Shown here in pieces: positions 1-7,714 of a stretch of 64,000 nt of DNA. Below the pieces are notes generated by a model. That model saw only the letters and a program-made list of their open reading frames with translations, did not search any database and was not told the origin of the DNA. A program made the translations under genes and the position numbers. The DNA comes from Shewanella sp. KX20019 (GTDB taxonomy: Bacteria; Pseudomonadota; Gammaproteobacteria; Enterobacterales; Shewanellaceae): positions 248,001 to 312,000 of the forward strand of contig NZ_CP068437.1 in assembly GCF_016757755.1 (NCBI RefSeq), read 5' to 3'. Positions within the stretch are counted from its first letter, which is position 1, and the number at the start of each line of letters is the position of its first letter.

Positions 1-306
1 GGTGTATTGGCACTTAACCCTGAGGCCGCGGCTTTAGTGATGTTTGTTGACGCCGTAGGGCTTGATCTATTTCTATTACTCATTGAAGTACAGCTAGTGG
101 CTGTCAGTGGCTATTACTTTCATACTTGGTTTAAGCCAGTATTGAGGCCTTTTTATCAATATCTACTTAAAGTTGACCCCTATTTTTTTATCCCAACAAA
201 GGACTCAGTTGCTAAATTCCCGATGATTTTGTGCCATGCAGTCCCTTTTTTGATGTTACTCACCATAGGCTTCACAGTGGCTAAGCCAGTGATAGATATG
301 ACGTAA
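1..306 (+). CDS. C-terminal part of a small membrane protein, cut by the window edge
   Basis: The reading frame is open from the first base to a TAA stop, so the true start probably lies upstream; a TTG at position 7 is the only possible start inside the window and has no convincing ribosome site. The visible 101 residues hold two or three hydrophobic segments, one near the beginning (rich in Leu, Val and Phe) and one near the end, joined by a stretch with several aromatic residues. I do not recognise the family. It is followed by an 80-base AT-rich gap before the next gene on the same strand. Confidence 0.55.
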   Translation, partial: GVLALNPEAAALVMFVDAVGLDLFLLLIEVQLVAVSGYYFHTWFKPVLRPFYQYLLKVDPYFFIPTKDSVAKFPMILCHAVPFLMLLTIGFTVAKPVIDMT

Positions 307-388
307 GTTAATAGCTAGCTTAGATATCAGCTGTAAGCCCCCTTTTAATTAAGGGACTTATTTAAATTAATTAAACAATGGAATGTAG

Positions 389-835
389 ATGAAATATTTA
401 TTAATCGTAATGGTTATCTCAATTTTTTTAATATCAACAGAGAGTGCTGCAAAACGACGAGCTTTTTTTGGTGATGTTTTACTCACAGATATTGAGCCTA
501 AAAGTGATTATTTATGGCAACGTACGAATAAAACTCCCGCTAAATATCCGATGGAAATGGCGCGTGCAGGTATTGCAGGTTGTGCAATTTTGTCCTTTAA
601 TATTTCTGATTCTGGTGCAACTGAAAATGTGCAAGTTATAAAGTCTGTCCCGAATAAGGATCTTGGTAAACATTCACGCTACATGGTAAAGAAGTGGCGC
701 TGGGATGCCACTAATAGTGACAGTAATCCAGCTTCAGAAAAACGTACTCTCAGAATGGATTATTGTATTGGCGAAGAGTCTGCTGAAAAGTCGCTACAGT
801 TGTGTAAACAGCAAACACAGCTTGCATGTAGTTAA
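389..835 (+). CDS. Secreted protein with a TonB C-terminal-like domain
   Basis: A 148-residue protein with a Sec signal peptide (Lys-3 then a hydrophobic core, probable cleavage near Ala-20/Ala-21). Residues about 53-100 look like the TonB C-terminal fold: a YPxxMARAGIAGCAILSFNI segment followed by SDSGATENVQVIKS, the pattern seen in small periplasmic TonB-like proteins. It has no N-terminal anchor plus proline-rich linker as real energy transducers have, so it is more likely a free periplasmic protein than a functional TonB. Cys residues at about 65, 126, 138 and 147 could form disulfides. It stands alone. Its role is unknown. Confidence 0.6.
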   Translation: MKYLLIVMVISIFLISTESAAKRRAFFGDVLLTDIEPKSDYLWQRTNKTPAKYPMEMARAGIAGCAILSFNISDSGATENVQVIKSVPNKDLGKHSRYMVKKWRWDATNSDSNPASEKRTLRMDYCIGEESAEKSLQLCKQQTQLACS

Positions 836-864
836 TTAATCGCAGCGGTTAATAAAATGACCAG

Positions 865-895
865 GTTATAGTTGCTGTGTATAAGCAGCTATAAC
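865..895. terminator. Hairpin between convergent genes, possible bidirectional terminator
   Basis: A 12-base stem with one mismatch (865-876 against 884-895, loop of 7) lies between the TonB-like gene and the converging LysR gene. There is no good T-tract on either side, so intrinsic termination is only a suggestion. Confidence 0.4.
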
Positions 896-944
896 TCCAA
901 TTTGATAATACAAATACACCAGCATATGAACTGAAGCTGCAGTG

Positions 945-1898
945 CTATGAGCAATAAAGTCTTTTTATTGTGTCTCTGAGCCAGTTAATTTTGGGGTTAT
1001 GTCCATTGCGTTTGTGCCATAGCATGGTGAACGGCGTGAGTAACTTGTCGAGATACTCCTTATCTAAAGGGATGGGCAAGCTGACGAGATCAAAGCGCAT
1101 GTGCTGTACATATTGTTGGCAGTATTTAGGCGCCGTCGTGAACATATCATGCCCAGGTTGAGCGGCCATAAACAGCGATTGCTCAAAGCTGTTCATTGTC
1201 AGTGCGACGTTACGGGTTAGCCCCATCTCCAGTAACACTTCGTCGAGCGCCCAAGTTTCACTCTTTTCCCAAACAATATTGATATGGGCGTATTTGAGGA
1301 ATGTCTCTAAGTTCCACTCCTCTTGCAGTGCTGGATGGTCTTTATGCAAGTACACCATGGGAAGATCGGTGAACAGTACCTCAAAGTCGATAAAGTAGGG
1401 TAGCAGGTCTAGCAACTCTTTTGAGCGTGGGTGACTCTCTCTACCGGAAAAACCGATATCAGCATCGCCGCAAATAATTGACTCTAACGAATCATAATCC
1501 CATGTTTGCACTTTCACTTTTGCATCAGGATATTTTTGATAAATTGACTGAGCTAATTGATTAAACATGATCAGTAGCAACGGTGATTCCATTGCTAAAT
1601 TAAAATGCACTCCATTAGGTACTTCATCGCCACGTTTCTCTAAGATCTGGCTGCCCATTTGCAGCCACTCGGCAAGATCTTCCTCAATACTTTGCGCTAG
1701 AGGCGTGGGCCTCAAGCCTTGAGGCGTTTTTACAAACAGAGGATCGTCAAACCAGTCTCTAAGTTTCTTAAGTGCCTTACTTACCGTTGAGGGGGTAACA
1801 TTTAGCTTCTTAGCGGTTCTAGACACATTCTGTTCTTTGAGTAAGATTTGTAGTGTGAACAACAAATTAAGATCAAGTCGTGCTAACGATTTCTTCAT
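945..1898 (-). CDS. LysR-family transcriptional regulator
   Basis: A protein of about 317 residues with a typical LysR N-terminal winged helix-turn-helix: L-A-R-L-D-L-N-L-L-F then SRTAKKLNVTPSTVSKALKK (recognition helix about residues 30-48), and a C-terminal substrate-binding domain. I place the start at the ATG at 1898; an upstream GTG at 1907 would add three residues. The gene overlaps the end of the exporter gene upstream by 26 bases, so the two are probably co-transcribed and the regulator may control the exporter or its own operon. The inducer cannot be read from the sequence. Domain order and length (about 300-320) are normal for the family. Confidence 0.85.
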   Translation of the reverse strand: MKKSLARLDLNLLFTLQILLKEQNVSRTAKKLNVTPSTVSKALKKLRDWFDDPLFVKTPQGLRPTPLAQSIEEDLAEWLQMGSQILEKRGDEVPNGVHFNLAMESPLLLIMFNQLAQSIYQKYPDAKVKVQTWDYDSLESIICGDADIGFSGRESHPRSKELLDLLPYFIDFEVLFTDLPMVYLHKDHPALQEEWNLETFLKYAHINIVWEKSETWALDEVLLEMGLTRNVALTMNSFEQSLFMAAQPGHDMFTTAPKYCQQYVQHMRFDLVSLPIPLDKEYLDKLLTPFTMLWHKRNGHNPKINWLRDTIKRLYCS

Positions 1899-3087
1899 TG
1901 GAACCACGGTGAATGGGAGACCCCAATAATAGTATTAGAGTGAGGCTAATAAGGCTACCTAGTAGTAATATTATCAGCAACATATTTAACGCGCTCACTC
2001 CCAGTAGCCCCATAAGCCATATATACAAGCCTGAACTGAATACTTGGGCAATACCGAGTAAAGAGCTCGCCACCCCAGCGCGTTGCGAGAATGGACTGAG
2101 CGCTTGGCTCATTGCAACACCAAAACCAATGGCGAATCCGCTGCATACCAGCGCAAACCCCATTAAGTACAGGGTGTCATTTTCAAAACCGTAATAGGAG
2201 CTAGCTAAAATAAGCGCGGCTGTTAGCAATATGCATTGCGAGATAATCATTAGCGTACCTTGTTTGATCCAAGATAATGCCAAGGGCGCTAGAAATGATG
2301 AGAGCATGCTCACTAATGCGGTTAATGCCATCACAGTTGAATATTCGCCGCGGTCAAAGTCCATCATTCCCATAAGTAGCATTGGTGAGACGTTAACGTA
2401 AGTCAGAATGGTCGTGACGCCCAAGGCGGTGATGATCAACCGACTAATGAAGTAACGTTCGAGAAAAACCTCCACGTTAGCGGACTTGGTTGCCGTGAGG
2501 CTTGTGTTTATGTCGAACTGTTGTTTAGGCGTCTTATTCGGCTTGGTTTCTTTTAAAATAAATATAGCAAGTGCACACACCAAGACTCCGATACCTGCCA
2601 TGGTGTTAAACAGGCTAGGCCATGGAAATCTGAGCATAATCAAGTGGCCAATGACCGGCGCAATAACCGGAATAATACAGGTAATGCCGTTTAGCATTGA
2701 CAGTACTTTGGCGCGGCGCTGGTCGTCTAAGGTGTCGCGTAGAATGGCGAATGCCACCACATAACAAGAGCCTGCGCCAATGCCCTGTGCAAATCGTGCG
2801 ATTAAAAATGTCTCGGTGTTGTCGGCAGAGCCGCAAACGATTGAGGCGATGACAAAAATAGTGGCACCAAAAATGGCGACCGGTTTACGGCCTATTACAT
2901 CTGCAAATCGCCCAGCAAATAGCATGGTGGTTGCCATGCCTGCAAGGTAGATTGAAAAAGCGATGTGCAGGTGCGATTCGCTGGCACCGAGGTCTTGTGC
3001 TATTTTTGGTAAACCAACGAGGTAGAGATCTATCGCGGTAGGGTAGAGGAGCACAAGCGCAAAACTGCAAAGAAGATATCGAAACAT
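1873..3087 (-). CDS. mdtL: MdtL-like MFS multidrug exporter
   Basis: A 12-helix major facilitator of the Bcr/CflA drug:H+ antiporter type. From its first residues (FRYLLCSFALVLLYPTAIDL) it follows E. coli MdtL almost without gaps. It carries the loop 2-3 motif FAGRFADVIGRKPV and the stretch GAGSCYVVAFAILRDTLDDQ around helix 4. The likely function is drug efflux from the inner membrane; MdtL in E. coli is linked to chloramphenicol export, but the substrate here is unproven. I chose the ATG at 3087 (404 residues) over longer options because it is preceded by GAGG seven bases upstream and matches the MdtL N-terminus. It is followed by the overlapping LysR gene. Confidence 0.88.
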   Translation of the reverse strand: MFRYLLCSFALVLLYPTAIDLYLVGLPKIAQDLGASESHLHIAFSIYLAGMATTMLFAGRFADVIGRKPVAIFGATIFVIASIVCGSADNTETFLIARFAQGIGAGSCYVVAFAILRDTLDDQRRAKVLSMLNGITCIIPVIAPVIGHLIMLRFPWPSLFNTMAGIGVLVCALAIFILKETKPNKTPKQQFDINTSLTATKSANVEVFLERYFISRLIITALGVTTILTYVNVSPMLLMGMMDFDRGEYSTVMALTALVSMLSSFLAPLALSWIKQGTLMIISQCILLTAALILASSYYGFENDTLYLMGFALVCSGFAIGFGVAMSQALSPFSQRAGVASSLLGIAQVFSSGLYIWLMGLLGVSALNMLLIILLLGSLISLTLILLLGSPIHRGSNEEIVSTT

Positions 3088-3269
3088 AAGTACCTCGTAT
3101 AATGGATGTAACGAGCATAAGCTTCGAATCATCGATGTACGAGTTGCAGTTATGACAACAGGTATTTCTTATTACGACATACGGTTGATCCATAACGTAT
3201 TTAATTTTGGCTGAACTTTAAGTGGCTTGTAGTTATATGGCTAACAATGTTAAATTCCAACCGCTTATT

Positions 3270-3338
3270 ACTTCGTATAATCCCAATGATATGGTTTGGG
3301 AGTTTCTACCAAGAGCCTTAAATTCTTGATTATGAGGT
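3270..3338 (+). promoter_or_regulatory. Adenine (purine) riboswitch aptamer upstream of add
   Basis: The segment has the whole purine-aptamer consensus: P1 5' strand ACTTC (3270-3274), the junction TATAAT, P2 with its loop (CCCAATGATATGGTTTGGG), the junction GTTTCTACC, P3 with its loop, and GATTATG closing P1 (GAGGT, 3334-3338). The specificity base, position 74 of the reference numbering, is T3330 (GA-T-TATG), which pairs with adenine; guanine riboswitches have C there. It is very like the known Vibrio vulnificus add adenine riboswitch. Its position 40 bases before adenosine deaminase fits: adenine is the expected ligand. Confidence 0.95.
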
Positions 3339-3377
3339 CTGTGACTTTAATTTCTTATTCAATAAAGGTAGAGACCT
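3335..3377 (+). promoter_or_regulatory. Expression platform of the add riboswitch (translational)
   Basis: AGGTCT at 3335-3340, which supplies the 3' strand of aptamer helix P1, is also complementary to AGACCT at 3372-3377, immediately before the add ATG. Without adenine these could pair and cover the initiation region next to the AAAGG ribosome site (3364-3368); with ligand bound, P1 holds AGGTCT and the start is free. There is no terminator hairpin with T-tract, so I infer an ON switch acting on translation. Confidence 0.7.
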
Positions 3378-4373
3378 ATGAATTATCTAGACTTGCCCAA
3401 AATCGATCTACATTGCCATTTAGATGGTAGCGTTCGTCCGCAAAGCGTTATTGATATTGCGCAGCAGCACAACCTGCCATTACCGAGTAATGATCTTAAT
3501 GAGATCCAATCATTAATGGTCGCCCCTGATGCTTGCCAAAATCTTGATGAATACCTGACTCGGTTTGAGTTGCCACTGTCTGTGATGCAAACCGCGAGCG
3601 GTATCGAACGGATATCTTTTGAAGTGTTTGAAGATGCAGCCAAAGAGAACGTCAAGTATCTTGAGGTGCGTTTTGCGCCGTTACTGCATCTGCAGAGTGG
3701 ACTAACTCTGCAGCAAGTGATTGGCAGTGCAGTTAAAGGGATGAAAAGAGCTGAGTCGCAATACGACATCAAAGGTAATTTCATTCTGTCGATTATCCGT
3801 AATATGCCTAAAGATAGGGTTAACGAGGTGATTGATGCGGGCGCTAGCTTTATCGATGATGGTGTGGTTGCATTTGATCTTGCGGGTAGTGAGTTACCTG
3901 GATTCTGCGCAGGCTTCATTCCTCATGCGCAATATGCCGTAGAGAAGGGTTATCGAGTCACCATACATGCTGGAGAACAGGGTGTAGGACAAAACGTGCA
4001 TGATGCTATCACCATGCTTGGCGCCGAACGTATTGGACATGGCATCGATATTAAGACCCATAAACAAGCTTATGATTTAACAAAGAGTAAATCAGTTGCG
4101 CTGGAAAGCTGCCCAACCAGCAATGTGCAAACTAAAGCTGTCGACAGCTTGAGTGAGCACCCTTTCAGCGAGTTTTATAAAGATGGCGTGTTGATCACCA
4201 TTAATACCGACAACCGTACGGTATCAAATACAACTATGACTGATGAAGTGCGTAAAGTGATGCAAGAGTTCAAGCTAAGTCGTAAAGAGTATTTTGAGAT
4301 TTATAAGGTGAGTGTTGAGCATTCATTTGCTTCAGCGGCGGTAAAGCAACAGCTTTTAACCTTGGCGGAATAA
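3378..4373 (+). CDS. add: Adenosine deaminase
   Basis: Converts (deoxy)adenosine to (deoxy)inosine in purine salvage; cytoplasmic Zn enzyme with a TIM-barrel fold. The metal and catalytic motifs are in order: HCH (His12, His14), HAGE (His197, Glu200), the GHGID motif (His221) and TINTDN (Asp278). Length 331 matches the family (about 330-345). The second Asp of the more familiar TDD motif is Asn279 here; TDN is common in bacterial enzymes, so activity is expected. The gene stands alone behind an adenine riboswitch, so expression should rise when adenine accumulates. Confidence 0.95.
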   Translation: MNYLDLPKIDLHCHLDGSVRPQSVIDIAQQHNLPLPSNDLNEIQSLMVAPDACQNLDEYLTRFELPLSVMQTASGIERISFEVFEDAAKENVKYLEVRFAPLLHLQSGLTLQQVIGSAVKGMKRAESQYDIKGNFILSIIRNMPKDRVNEVIDAGASFIDDGVVAFDLAGSELPGFCAGFIPHAQYAVEKGYRVTIHAGEQGVGQNVHDAITMLGAERIGHGIDIKTHKQAYDLTKSKSVALESCPTSNVQTKAVDSLSEHPFSEFYKDGVLITINTDNRTVSNTTMTDEVRKVMQEFKLSRKEYFEIYKVSVEHSFASAAVKQQLLTLAE

Positions 4374-4570
4374 TCCTGCGTTAGCGTTTATTCTCATTCC
4401 TACACGGCTCAGAGCAGATGCTCTGGGTCGCACCCTTCTGAAAATCCTGCTGTCAGCAATTGCCAAGATAAGCTCAAGTTTATAAATGGGTACAGCTAGA
4501 ATGATCACCAGCCAATGAGTTTCTTGCTCACATAAGATAAAATCCAGCTTTAAATTGGAGTAAAAATGAT

Positions 4571-4984
4571 ATGAGTAAAGCCATCGAACAGAACATTGGT
4601 AGCATTGCCTTAGTGGTCGAAAATTATGACGATGCCATCGAATTTTATACTAAAAAGTTACAGTTTGAACTGATTGAAGACCTTGATTTAGGGGAAGGTA
4701 AACGTTGGGTTTTGATCTCTCCGCCCAACTCGACAGGGACCAACCTGTTACTCGCACAAGCGAGCAATGATCAACAAAAGTCGGCGATAGGTAATCAAAC
4801 GGGTGGTCGAGTCTTTTTGTTTTTACACACCAATGATTTTTGGCGTGACTATGAGCAGATGAAGGCTAATGGTATTGAGTTTACTGAAGCACCAAGATCG
4901 GAAGAATATGGCATGGTGGTGGTATTTAAAGATCTTTATGGTACTAAGTGGGACTTATTACAATTAAATAAAACGACTGCTTAG
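4571..4984 (+). CDS. VOC/glyoxalase-fold protein
   Basis: A 137-residue protein of the vicinal-oxygen-chelate superfamily. It has the two beta-alpha-beta-beta-beta halves: IGSIALVVENYDDAIEFYTKKL at residues 10-31 and a second half ending in VVFKDLYGTKWDLLQL. It resembles the small uncharacterised glyoxalase/bleomycin-resistance/extradiol-dioxygenase proteins rather than true GloA. Metal ligands cannot be assigned: the usual N-terminal His is absent (Ser/Ile-Ala-Leu context), while Asp and Glu residues near the end could serve. A GGAG site lies 10 bases before the ATG. Substrate unknown. Confidence 0.8.
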   Translation: MSKAIEQNIGSIALVVENYDDAIEFYTKKLQFELIEDLDLGEGKRWVLISPPNSTGTNLLLAQASNDQQKSAIGNQTGGRVFLFLHTNDFWRDYEQMKANGIEFTEAPRSEEYGMVVVFKDLYGTKWDLLQLNKTTA

Positions 4985-5102
4985 GCGGTGTAAGCTATGA
5001 CGTCTTTTGCTTAATAAACTTTGATGCGACGCATTAATGTTTGATATTGAAAATGCTAACGTAATAGATAAGTATATTGAACCATTTTGAGTAAAACATC
5101 TT

Positions 5103-5459
5103 ATGATAGCAGTGATATTTGAAGTGCAAATAGCAGAGGGAAAATCCGCAGAATACTTGGATATTGCCGCTGACATTAAACCTCTGTTAGCCAATATAGA
5201 TGGCTTTATATCGATAGAACGGTTTCAGAGTTTGACTGACAACAGCAAAATTCTATCATTATCGTTTTGGCGCGATGAAGCATCAATTCAACAGTGGCGA
5301 AATCTAGAATCTCATCGTTATGCTCAAGTAAAAGGGCGTGGCGGAGTCTTTAGCCACTACAGACTTAGAGTGGCTGGCGTTATTCGAGATTATGGTATGG
5401 AACAGCGCCAAGAAGCGCCCGACGATAGCCTGTTAGCACATGGTTCTAGCTCAGATTAA
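5103..5459 (+). CDS. ABM-domain protein (antibiotic biosynthesis monooxygenase-like)
   Basis: A 118-residue protein starting MIAVIFEVQIAEGKSAEYL and continuing with IDGFISIERFQSL and LSLSFWRDEASIQQWRNLESH, the hallmark layout of the dimeric ferredoxin-like ABM fold (LsrG/YgiN/HmoB relatives). The W-R-x-x-x-x-H-R segment around residues 72-80 is typical. Such proteins range from quinol monooxygenases to haem-degrading enzymes and many have no known substrate. The last 20 residues are charged and probably disordered. The upstream ribosome site is weak. Neighbours on both sides are other small alpha/beta proteins on the same strand, but the gaps (over 100 bases before it) do not prove an operon. 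Confidence 0.78.
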   Translation: MIAVIFEVQIAEGKSAEYLDIAADIKPLLANIDGFISIERFQSLTDNSKILSLSFWRDEASIQQWRNLESHRYAQVKGRGGVFSHYRLRVAGVIRDYGMEQRQEAPDDSLLAHGSSSD

Positions 5460-5538
5460 CTTCGATATTTAATTGCTTTATGTGTTGTTTTTGGTTCTTA
5501 TAGTTCGACATGATGACTCTAATCTAAGGACAGCTAAG

Positions 5539-5928
5539 ATGAAATATGACACGCTTAAGCAATGGCATAGCATCGTAAATGATAAAGATACCGCCAGTCT
5601 GGCCACGTTATTGGACGACAACGCCGTATTTCATTCTCCCATCGTTCACACTCCGCAAGTTGGTAAGCAGATTACCCTGCAATATTTAACTGCAGCATTA
5701 CACGTGCTGTTTAACGATACGTTTAAATACGTTCGAGAGATAATAGGCGAATCTAATGCCATGTTGGAGTTCGAAGTTGAAATTGAGGGGGTTATCGTTA
5801 ATGGTGTGGACATTATCAGTTGGAATGAAACAGGTAAAATCGTTGATTTTAAAGTCATGGTGCGTCCATTAAAGGCGGTAAATATCGTGCACCAAGTGAT
5901 GATGCAGCAGTTACAAAATAATAAATAA
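5539..5928 (+). CDS. SnoaL/NTF2-like protein
   Basis: A 129-residue NTF2-fold protein: MKYDTLKQWHSIVNDKDTAS, then LLDDNAVFHSPI, the central beta strands and a final DIISWNETGKIVDFKVMVRP segment, all typical of SnoaL-like small polyketide-cyclase/isomerase relatives. I chose the ATG at 5539 because AAGGA lies 8 bases upstream; an in-frame start at 5473 would add a hydrophobic 22-residue stretch without a ribosome site. The fold forms a conical pocket used by isomerases, dehydratases and many binding proteins, so no reaction can be assigned. Confidence 0.78.
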   Translation: MKYDTLKQWHSIVNDKDTASLATLLDDNAVFHSPIVHTPQVGKQITLQYLTAALHVLFNDTFKYVREIIGESNAMLEFEVEIEGVIVNGVDIISWNETGKIVDFKVMVRPLKAVNIVHQVMMQQLQNNK

Positions 5929-6063
5929 CCCCGCTATTTCAGCGATGCTAAATGAAAAGTTTGGGTTTTATGTTGTAGGTTGATTGCCTTGCGATAGGTG
6001 TTAAATGTATCGCAGCGACGGCGGGGTCGATGGCAGCATTAAAAGGGATTAGAGGTTACAGGG

Positions 6064-6441
6064 ATGGAATTATTACTCAAAGCGTTAACGGCACGTGGTT
6101 ACGCTGCCACGCTTAAAGACCGCAGGATAAAAGTAAGTCCAGGTGGGCTGTCGAATAGTGTTTCAATTTTGTATGATATTTCGCTCGATCGATATGTAGT
6201 TAAAAGCCATGACCTAGTTGGCGGTATCACGACCGCATTAATGCTGTTTAATGGCTTATGGACCTATAAAGCTAGCGAACCATTTTTCGGCTCACTATTC
6301 ATCGCTATGGCAATGTTTGGATTTTTACTCATTGTTATGACCGAATTAAAGATCAAATCACTAGGTGAATATATGGATGTGTTTAACCTTCAGCATCAAG
6401 CGCAGCAATCTGGAGCAGAACATCAGCTGAGTCGGAAATAG
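6064..6441 (+). CDS. Small membrane protein of unknown function
   Basis: 125 residues. The first 55 form a soluble part (MELLLKALTARGYAATLKDR, then a beta-rich stretch), followed by two adjacent hydrophobic segments at about 58-72 and 79-96 and a polar, Gln-rich tail. I do not recognise the family. The gene ends 19 bases before another small membrane-protein gene on the same strand, so the two are probably an operon. Confidence 0.6.
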   Translation: MELLLKALTARGYAATLKDRRIKVSPGGLSNSVSILYDISLDRYVVKSHDLVGGITTALMLFNGLWTYKASEPFFGSLFIAMAMFGFLLIVMTELKIKSLGEYMDVFNLQHQAQQSGAEHQLSRK

Positions 6442-6460
6442 GAAATACAAGGAAGGAATA

Positions 6461-6796
6461 ATGGCATTTAATTCAAAATTGAATTATACAGACTGGTTGA
6501 AAACTGAGTATCCACAGTTGAAAAATAGCTCCAGTGCTGAAACATTTCAGTATATCGAACAGGCCAAAGCCGACACCAAGACGATCACTATATTGCTAGT
6601 GTTTTTCATGCCATTTGCTTTACTTTACCCAATGAATCATCTGCTCACATCTTATGGTTTCGCGCCTTTTGAAAGTATTTTTTATTGGTGTATGTTTTTG
6701 GCGGTGACTTTTATAGGCAGCTTGCTTATGAGTAAGCTTGAGAGTGAAATTATTAAAAGAAAATTGAGACATTTACTCAAAAATAGCCAGCCATAG
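6461..6796 (+). CDS. Small membrane protein of unknown function
   Basis: 111 residues with a polar N-terminal 45 residues, two hydrophobic segments (about 46-62 and 72-90) and a basic C-terminal tail (KRKLRHLLKNSQP). The AAGGAATA ribosome site ahead of the ATG is good. It follows the previous small membrane-protein gene by 19 bases and has the same overall plan of a soluble N-terminus and a two-helix hairpin, so they may form a complex; this is inference. Confidence 0.6.
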   Translation: MAFNSKLNYTDWLKTEYPQLKNSSSAETFQYIEQAKADTKTITILLVFFMPFALLYPMNHLLTSYGFAPFESIFYWCMFLAVTFIGSLLMSKLESEIIKRKLRHLLKNSQP

Positions 6797-6936
6797 GTGC
6801 TTTGTCTTTACTTCAAGCTGGCACTGTTTCATTGCACTACAGTGCTAGGATAGGTGGCATCGTTATCGAACGTGCCTCCCTTGTCTAATATTGCATGCTC
6901 GAAATCTTCGTTTAGTTAAGTAGTTGCAGTCGATGA

Positions 6937-7227
6937 CTAAAAGAAGAAGAAAAAGAAATAGGCGATAAGTGCAAATGACATTAAAGCGCCGATGATAACT
7001 GGATAGATCTGGTAACTGTCTTCGGCGCGACGGGCACGCCTAAAGCATAAGTTAACTAAAATGAGGTTGAAGAGTGCCACCATTATTGAGGTCATTGCGC
7101 CATAGCGAAAAGACATGTTTTTGAGCTCGATGACCAGATAGATCAAGATCACCCAGTCGAACAGAATAAGGTAAAGAAACAATTTCTGTAATAAGTCGGG
7201 TCTTTTTCGCTCATATGGCGCTGGCAT
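6937..7227 (-). CDS. Small inner-membrane protein with a poly-Phe C-terminus
   Basis: 96 residues: a basic N-terminus (PYERKRPDLLQK), three hydrophobic segments (about 17-33, 44-60, 76-96) and a last stretch of six Phe before the stop. The ATG at 7227 has AAGGAGAG five bases upstream, which decides it over the in-frame ATG at 7248. It lies just downstream of the lateral flagellar stator operon on the same strand, but 50 bases beyond the PilZ gene, so it may be the operon's last gene or unrelated. Family not recognised. Confidence 0.55.
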   Translation of the reverse strand: MPAPYERKRPDLLQKLFLYLILFDWVILIYLVIELKNMSFRYGAMTSIMVALFNLILVNLCFRRARRAEDSYQIYPVIIGALMSFALIAYFFFFFF

Positions 7228-7277
7228 TGTGCTCTCCTTTTTCGTCACTGGGTAGCTAAGATAGCAATCTGTTTAAT

Positions 7278-7712
7278 TTATATTTGTCGTCCTGAAGCAA
7301 GGATTTTATTGGTAATAATAGTACGCTGCTGTTCGTCCTCCTCCATCCACATGGCACCGATAAAAAGCAGTTTATTACTGATATTTTGGATGCGCATCAC
7401 CTTGATGGAGTAATATGCATCGTCGAACTTAAGATACAGCTCTTGGTTAAGCTTTACCTTGCAGGTACTAATGATGCCAACCCCCCCTAAACCGACATTC
7501 TTTATATTGCCCACCCCAGCCTTGGTTTTTACCCAGCAATAATCTTTATATAGCGACAGGGTTACACCGTCACAGGCAAGAAGAATATCTTGCTGCTCAT
7601 CTTGTCTTAGACTCACCCTTATATGCTGGCGGCTGTCTGCGTGAATATGCTCAGGCATCGGCGCTTTATCTGCTGGGATAAATTCGCCATGATCAACGAT
7701 AGGTCTGTCCAT
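7278..7712 (-). CDS. PilZ-like protein at the end of the lafSTU operon
   Basis: A 144-residue protein whose core fits a PilZ domain: RQHIR (an RxxxR motif) at about residues 28-32 and NVGLGG at about 73-78, standing where the canonical (D/N)xSxxG motif sits, with Gly instead of Ser. PilZ proteins bind c-di-GMP through these motifs; the Ser-to-Gly change may weaken binding. It lies two bases after lafU, so it is co-expressed with the stator. A YcgR-like role, slowing or braking the lateral motor in response to c-di-GMP, is a reasonable inference. There is no YcgR N-terminal domain. Confidence 0.72.
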   Translation of the reverse strand: MDRPIVDHGEFIPADKAPMPEHIHADSRQHIRVSLRQDEQQDILLACDGVTLSLYKDYCWVKTKAGVGNIKNVGLGGVGIISTCKVKLNQELYLKFDDAYYSIKVMRIQNISNKLLFIGAMWMEEDEQQRTIITNKILASGRQI

Positions 7713-7714
7713 GA

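Noticed and set aside
4205..4216. Adenosine deaminase with Asn in the TDD motif as a defective enzyme
   Set aside because: TDN is a frequent form in bacterial enzymes and all metal-binding His and the catalytic Glu are present.
4410..4425. Terminator after add
   Set aside because: A 6-base stem (CAGAGC/GCTCTG) without a T-tract; could be chance.
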